Shown here: positions 5,261-8,450 of the stretch, in pieces
Layout of the letters: every line of letters starts with the position of its first letter
How positions within the stretch are numbered: the stretch's first letter is position 1
Assembly: GCA_945788485.1 (NCBI GenBank)
Contig: CALZMB010000098.1
Location: forward strand, 1-8,450
Direction: 5' to 3'
Source of the DNA: an uncultured bacterium
GTDB taxonomy: Bacteria > Bacteroidota > Bacteroidia > Bacteroidales > Bacteroidaceae
DNA length: 8,450 bases
Position numbers and translations under genes: made by a program
The notes under the pieces: model-generated
Told to the model about the DNA's origin: nothing
The model's database searches: none
The model's input: only the letters and a program-made list of their open reading frames with translations

Positions 5261-6592
5261 TCAGTCTTTTGTATAGAAATCCACAAGCTGCGTGATAGCC
5301 TGCCGGCATACGGGACAGAAGACGGGTGATTCGTTGGAGCGCATACGGCAGTCGGGAGTACCGCGATAGACACCCTTCAGCGAATAGCCCGCTCCCTCAT
5401 AGACACCAATCTGTTCTGCGTCAGCCGCCTGACGTTTCTTCCCCCTGCTCCGTTTCCCGGACCGGGCTTCGGGCATAGGCGTAGGGACGGGTGTGCCGGC
5501 AGGGATGAGGTTCTCCCATTTGCCGTGGAAGTCTGCAAGGGTGGTGATGTTACGCTCCCAAGGCTCTACGTCGTGAGGATACATCGGTATCTGCTCCGCC
5601 TCGTAGGCATACTCGTCGGCAAGCCCGGCAAAACTGTGGCCGAACTCATGCACGACAACCTCCCTGTAGCGCGGATGGTGGGTGGAAGAGAGATTGTAGA
5701 AGTTGAGTATGCCGCCGCCGCCGTATTCTGCAGTGTTCACGAGAACGATGATATGCTCGTAGGGCAGGCCGGCGAGGGTGTTGTGCAGCTGCTTGATGTT
5801 GAGCGTGGTGAGATAGCGGTCGCTGTAGAATGTGGAGAAAGACGAACCGAGTGCCGTCGTCTTCCATTCGTGGCGCAAAGGGATGCTGGTGCCGCTGTCG
5901 GCTGACGGGCTCTCGACCGCAATGATGTTGAAGCGCGGACGGAGAGAGGCGAACGGTTCGTGAGAGAAGATGGCATCGACGGCGATGCGGGCATCCTCGA
6001 TGAAGACGGGCATCTCGTCTTTCGTATATCCCTCCGCAACAAAGGCGATGCGGATGCAGCGTGCGGTGTCTGCCGCCGGCTGAAGAACGGTATAGGGAAC
6101 CGCGGGACGGGGATGGCGGCGGATGAGTATGTCAGTGGGGACTACGGTATGGGTGAGCGAGGATGTCACCTGACGGCGGTTGTCCATGAGCTGCACCGTG
6201 ACATCGACAGTGTCCTTGGGCATGGGGATGAGACAGACATTCTCGAACGAACGGCGAAGCTGCTGCGCCTCGGGATAGCTCTGCCACTCCTGAAAGAGGG
6301 TGCAGAACGACTGGCGATAGATGACCGTCGTGTCACGATGGTTGCGAACAATGACCTGACCGTTGCCCTCGACGGGAACGGAGGAGAGACGGCGGCGCTT
6401 GCCATACCAGCCGTCGAAAGACGAGAGGGCGTCAACGGCGATGCTCTGCTCAGTGGCGGTGCCGGAGAATGAATAGTCGAGACGCAGCGTCGCGTCGCGG
6501 AAACAGTCGCCGAACTCTTGTGCCATACAGCATGGCAACGATAGAGAGAAGATTACTAAAGAAAGGATAACGTATCTTGTGTCGTGTTTCAT
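5261..6592 (-). CDS. Secreted M64-family (IgA-peptidase-like) metallopeptidase
   Basis: The 443-residue product has an N-terminal signal peptide: basic start, hydrophobic core about 8-20, likely cleavage after MA near residue 24. The double Cys at 21-22 is not in a good lipobox, so a soluble periplasmic or secreted enzyme is more likely than a lipoprotein. Residues to about 155 match the M64 N-terminal beta domain in character, and the peptidase domain follows (RIAFVAEGYT, 181-190). The zinc site is HEFGHSFAGLADEY (315-328), with H315 and H319 as ligands and E316 as catalytic base. A C-terminal Cys-containing segment DCRMRSN...FCPVC (414-429) is also typical of the family. A basic low-complexity stretch (about 377-388, rich in Lys/Arg) appears inserted before it. 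The family is named after a Clostridium IgA protease, but Bacteroidetes members have unknown substrates. The gene starts 5 bp after the folK-like gene and should be co-transcribed with it. Confidence 0.9.
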   Translation of the reverse strand: MKHDTRYVILSLVIFSLSLPCCMAQEFGDCFRDATLRLDYSFSGTATEQSIAVDALSSFDGWYGKRRRLSSVPVEGNGQVIVRNHRDTTVIYRQSFCTLFQEWQSYPEAQQLRRSFENVCLIPMPKDTVDVTVQLMDNRRQVTSSLTHTVVPTDILIRRHPRPAVPYTVLQPAADTARCIRIAFVAEGYTKDEMPVFIEDARIAVDAIFSHEPFASLRPRFNIIAVESPSADSGTSIPLRHEWKTTALGSSFSTFYSDRYLTTLNIKQLHNTLAGLPYEHIIVLVNTAEYGGGGILNFYNLSSTHHPRYREVVVHEFGHSFAGLADEYAYEAEQIPMYPHDVEPWERNITTLADFHGKWENLIPAGTPVPTPMPEARSGKRSRGKKRQAADAEQIGVYEGAGYSLKGVYRGTPDCRMRSNESPVFCPVCRQAITQLVDFYTKD

Positions 6593-6597
6593 AACTG

Positions 6598-6969
6598 CTA
6601 TAGAAAGAGGGTTTTCAGCAAGGTGATGATATAGGGACGCTGCCAGTCGGACAACTTGAGGCGTTGTCCGCCGTACTGCATGATGTCTATGTCGAGATGT
6701 ATGACACCCACGGAGGTGTCAGCCGCATTGCGCCCGGACATCCGCTCGATGTTTTTCAGAACAGAGCGCAGGGCATGGAAAGGCAGCGAGGTGTAGCCGC
6801 GCATCATCGCATTGGCGAACGGCTGTGCAGAAGAGACTGCTATCGGGTCGGTGTCGATGACCGGTGTGGCATGGGCACCATACACAAAAGAAGACAGCCG
6901 GGAGATGGCTTCCGCCACCTTCCGCCTGCCTTCAGCGTTTGATCCGATAGACAAGATGATTTCATTCAT
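6598..6969 (-). CDS. folK: Short HPPK (FolK)-like pterin pyrophosphokinase
   Basis: FolK transfers pyrophosphate from ATP to 6-hydroxymethyl-dihydropterin in folate synthesis. The family is visible in IILSIGSN (4-11), in QPFANA (49-54, like the QPxxxNA segment), in ERMSGR (75-80) and in HLDIDIMQYG (91-100), whose D93 and D95 correspond to the Mg-binding DxD. The product is only 123 aa against about 150-160 for typical HPPK. The basic loop between GR and LDID lacks the usual second Arg and GPR, and the C-terminal His/Arg segment after DxD is replaced by KLSDWQRPYI. It may be a short Bacteroidetes form or a paralogue with altered activity. I chose ATG 6969 over TTG 6987 because the domain begins right after it; the TTG would overlap the proS stop. 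It lies 14 bp after proS and 5 bp before the peptidase gene. Confidence 0.75.
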   Translation of the reverse strand: MNEIILSIGSNAEGRRKVAEAISRLSSFVYGAHATPVIDTDPIAVSSAQPFANAMMRGYTSLPFHALRSVLKNIERMSGRNAADTSVGVIHLDIDIMQYGGQRLKLSDWQRPYIITLLKTLFL

Positions 6970-6983
6970 CGGCAAAAGGAGAA

Positions 6984-8450
6984 TCAATATGCCCGTGCGA
7001 TGATGACACGGTGTTTTGCCGGTTTGCCGGAAACCATGTCGATGCCCGGTGTCTGCTCGTAGGCGAAGGGGACGCAGCGTATGGTGGCCTGGGTTTCTTC
7101 CTTTATCCTTGCCTCCGTCTCTTCTGTTCCGTCCCAGTGGCAGAGGAAGAAGCCGCCGTCTTTCACGCGCTGCTTGAACTCCTCGTAGTCTTCGCAGACA
7201 TACACATGCTCGTCACGATAGCGGCGTGCCTTCTCGAAGATGTTTGCCTGGATGTCGTCAAGGAGACGATAGACATGGTCTGCAATGCCCTCGAAAGGCA
7301 GGGTCTCCTTCTCAAGTGTGTCGCGGCGCATCAGTTCGATGGTGCCGTTCTCTATGTCACGCGCCCCCATGGCGAGACGTACCGGCACTCCCTTCAGCTC
7401 ATAGTCGGCGAACTTGAAGCCCGGACGGCGGTTGTCGGCATCGTCATATTTCACTGTCACGCCAAGCTGGCGCAGACGCCCGATGACAGGCTGAAGACGT
7501 TCCGTGACGGCGGCAAGCTGCTCCGGCTTGTTGGCGATAGGGATGATGACAACCTGTATCGGCGCAAGTTTCGGAGGAAGGACGAGACCGTTGTCGTCAG
7601 AGTGGGTCATGATAAGTGCACCGATAAGACGTGTCGAGACGCCCCATGACGTAGCCCATACATACTCCGGCTTGTTCTCCTTGTTGAGGAAGGTGACATC
7701 GAACGACTTTGCGAAGTTCTGTCCGAGGAAATGGCTGGTGCCAGACTGCAGAGCCTTGCCGTCCTGCATCATCGCCTCGATGGTGTAGGTGTCGAGGGCT
7801 CCGGCGAAGCGCTCGGTCTCTGACTTCACGCCCTGCAGCACCGGAACAGCCATGAAGCCCTCTGCAAACTCGGCATATACCTTCAGCATCTTCTGTGCCT
7901 CAGCCTCAGCCTCTTCGCGAGTGGCGTGGGCGGTGTGGCCCTCCTGCCAGAGGAACTCCGACGTGCGGAGGAACGGACGGGTGCGCATCTCCCAACGCAT
8001 CACATTGCACCACTGGTTGCACATGAGAGGTAGGTCGCGGTAAGAGTGTATCCAGTTCTTGTATGTATTCCAGATGATGGTCTCTGACGTAGGACGCACT
8101 ATAAGCTCTTCTTCAAGACGGGCATCAGGATCGACAACGACAGCATTGCCGTCGTCAGAGGATTTCAGACGATAGTGGGTGACAACGGCACATTCTTTTG
8201 CGAAACCCTTGACATGTTCTGCCTCGCGAGAGAGGAAAGACTTGGGGATGAGGAGCGGGAAATAGGCATTCTGGGCTCCCGTCTCCTTGAACATACGGTC
8301 CAGCTCGCGCTGCATCTTCTCCCAGATGGCGTAGCCGTAAGGCTTGATGACCATACATCCGCGCACAGCACTCTGTTCGGCGAGGTCGGCTTTCACAATG
8401 AGGTCGTTGTACCACTGACTGTAGTTCTCTGAACGTTTTGTCAGGTCTTT
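6984..8450 (-). CDS. proS: Prolyl-tRNA synthetase, archaeal/eukaryotic type (5' end cut)
   Basis: This cytoplasmic class II enzyme charges tRNA-Pro with proline using ATP. The frame stays open to the window edge (first visible residues KDLTKRSENYSQWYNDL), so the true start lies just outside; from the usual length of about 493 aa, only some five residues are missing. An internal GTG at 8396 is a misleading start because conserved-looking residues precede it. In visible numbering, RPTSET lies at 119-124, motif 2 at about 152-175 (RWEMRTR...FLWQEGHTAH), the proline-site segment at about 230-246 (QSGTSHFLGQNF) and motif 3 at about 269-293 (WGVSTRLIGALIMTHSDDNG). The anticodon-binding domain begins near 297 (PIQVVIIPI) and the C-terminal domain ends in IIARAY. 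No bacterial-type editing insertion is seen between motifs 2 and 3, as expected of this short form. It heads the minus-strand run; its promoter is outside the window. Confidence 0.95.
   Translation of the reverse strand, partial: KDLTKRSENYSQWYNDLIVKADLAEQSAVRGCMVIKPYGYAIWEKMQRELDRMFKETGAQNAYFPLLIPKSFLSREAEHVKGFAKECAVVTHYRLKSSDDGNAVVVDPDARLEEELIVRPTSETIIWNTYKNWIHSYRDLPLMCNQWCNVMRWEMRTRPFLRTSEFLWQEGHTAHATREEAEAEAQKMLKVYAEFAEGFMAVPVLQGVKSETERFAGALDTYTIEAMMQDGKALQSGTSHFLGQNFAKSFDVTFLNKENKPEYVWATSWGVSTRLIGALIMTHSDDNGLVLPPKLAPIQVVIIPIANKPEQLAAVTERLQPVIGRLRQLGVTVKYDDADNRRPGFKFADYELKGVPVRLAMGARDIENGTIELMRRDTLEKETLPFEGIADHVYRLLDDIQANIFEKARRYRDEHVYVCEDYEEFKQRVKDGGFFLCHWDGTEETEARIKEETQATIRCVPFAYEQTPGIDMVSGKPAKHRVIIARAY

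Noticed and set aside
5135..5329. A 64-codon plus-strand frame between araC and the peptidase
   Set aside because: Much of it is a translation of the 8-bp repeat (LSTRQLVNLSTCQL), and it then runs antisense into the peptidase gene.
5960..6472. A 170-codon plus-strand frame opposite the M64 peptidase
   Set aside because: It is an antisense shadow of a gene with signal peptide and zinc motif; its own translation shows no family features.

Overview
The window looks like a chromosomal segment from a member of the Bacteroidales, most likely near Prevotella/Bacteroides. Three things point there: the promoters are of the TAnnTTTG type used by the Bacteroidetes primary sigma factor; FeoA is fused to FeoB; and the M64 peptidase and the archaeal/eukaryotic-type ProRS match Bacteroides-type proteins as I remember them. 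No database search was possible, so the placement is an inference.

Layout: positions 1-238 are non-coding and hold the terminator of the minus-strand asnA gene (aspartate-ammonia ligase, 239-1276). A 254-bp divergent intergenic region (1277-1530) carries a minus-strand promoter for asnA and a plus-strand promoter for an iron-uptake cluster. The latter overlaps a 29-bp dyad that looks like an operator. The plus-strand cluster is feoAB (FeoA-FeoB fusion, 1531-3912), a 50-residue Cys-rich single-pass membrane protein of the FeoB-associated type (4028-4180) and an AraC-family regulator (4204-5082). A convergent gap (5083-5260) follows. The right side is a tightly packed minus-strand run, in transcription order proS (5' end cut by the window edge, 8450-6984), a short folK-like gene (6969-6598) and a secreted M64-family metallopeptidase (6592-5261).

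The most unusual structure is a pair of related non-coding repeats, at 3911-4015 and 5124-5253, that bracket the small membrane protein and the AraC gene. Both are built from an 8-bp unit, AACTYGTC, present in both orientations, so each folds into a long hairpin. They also share a core with conserved order and spacing, which indicates two diverged copies of one dispersed element rather than chance similarity. The first fills the feoAB/small-gene spacer and starts inside the feoAB stop codon. The second ends next to the peptidase stop codon and carries U-tracts on the minus strand, so it could serve as the terminator of the proS-folK-peptidase run.

Functionally, the left half covers asparagine synthesis and regulated Fe(II) import. 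The right half couples a translation enzyme and a probable pterin-pathway protein with an exported protease. No RNA gene, CRISPR array, transposase or prophage gene is visible.
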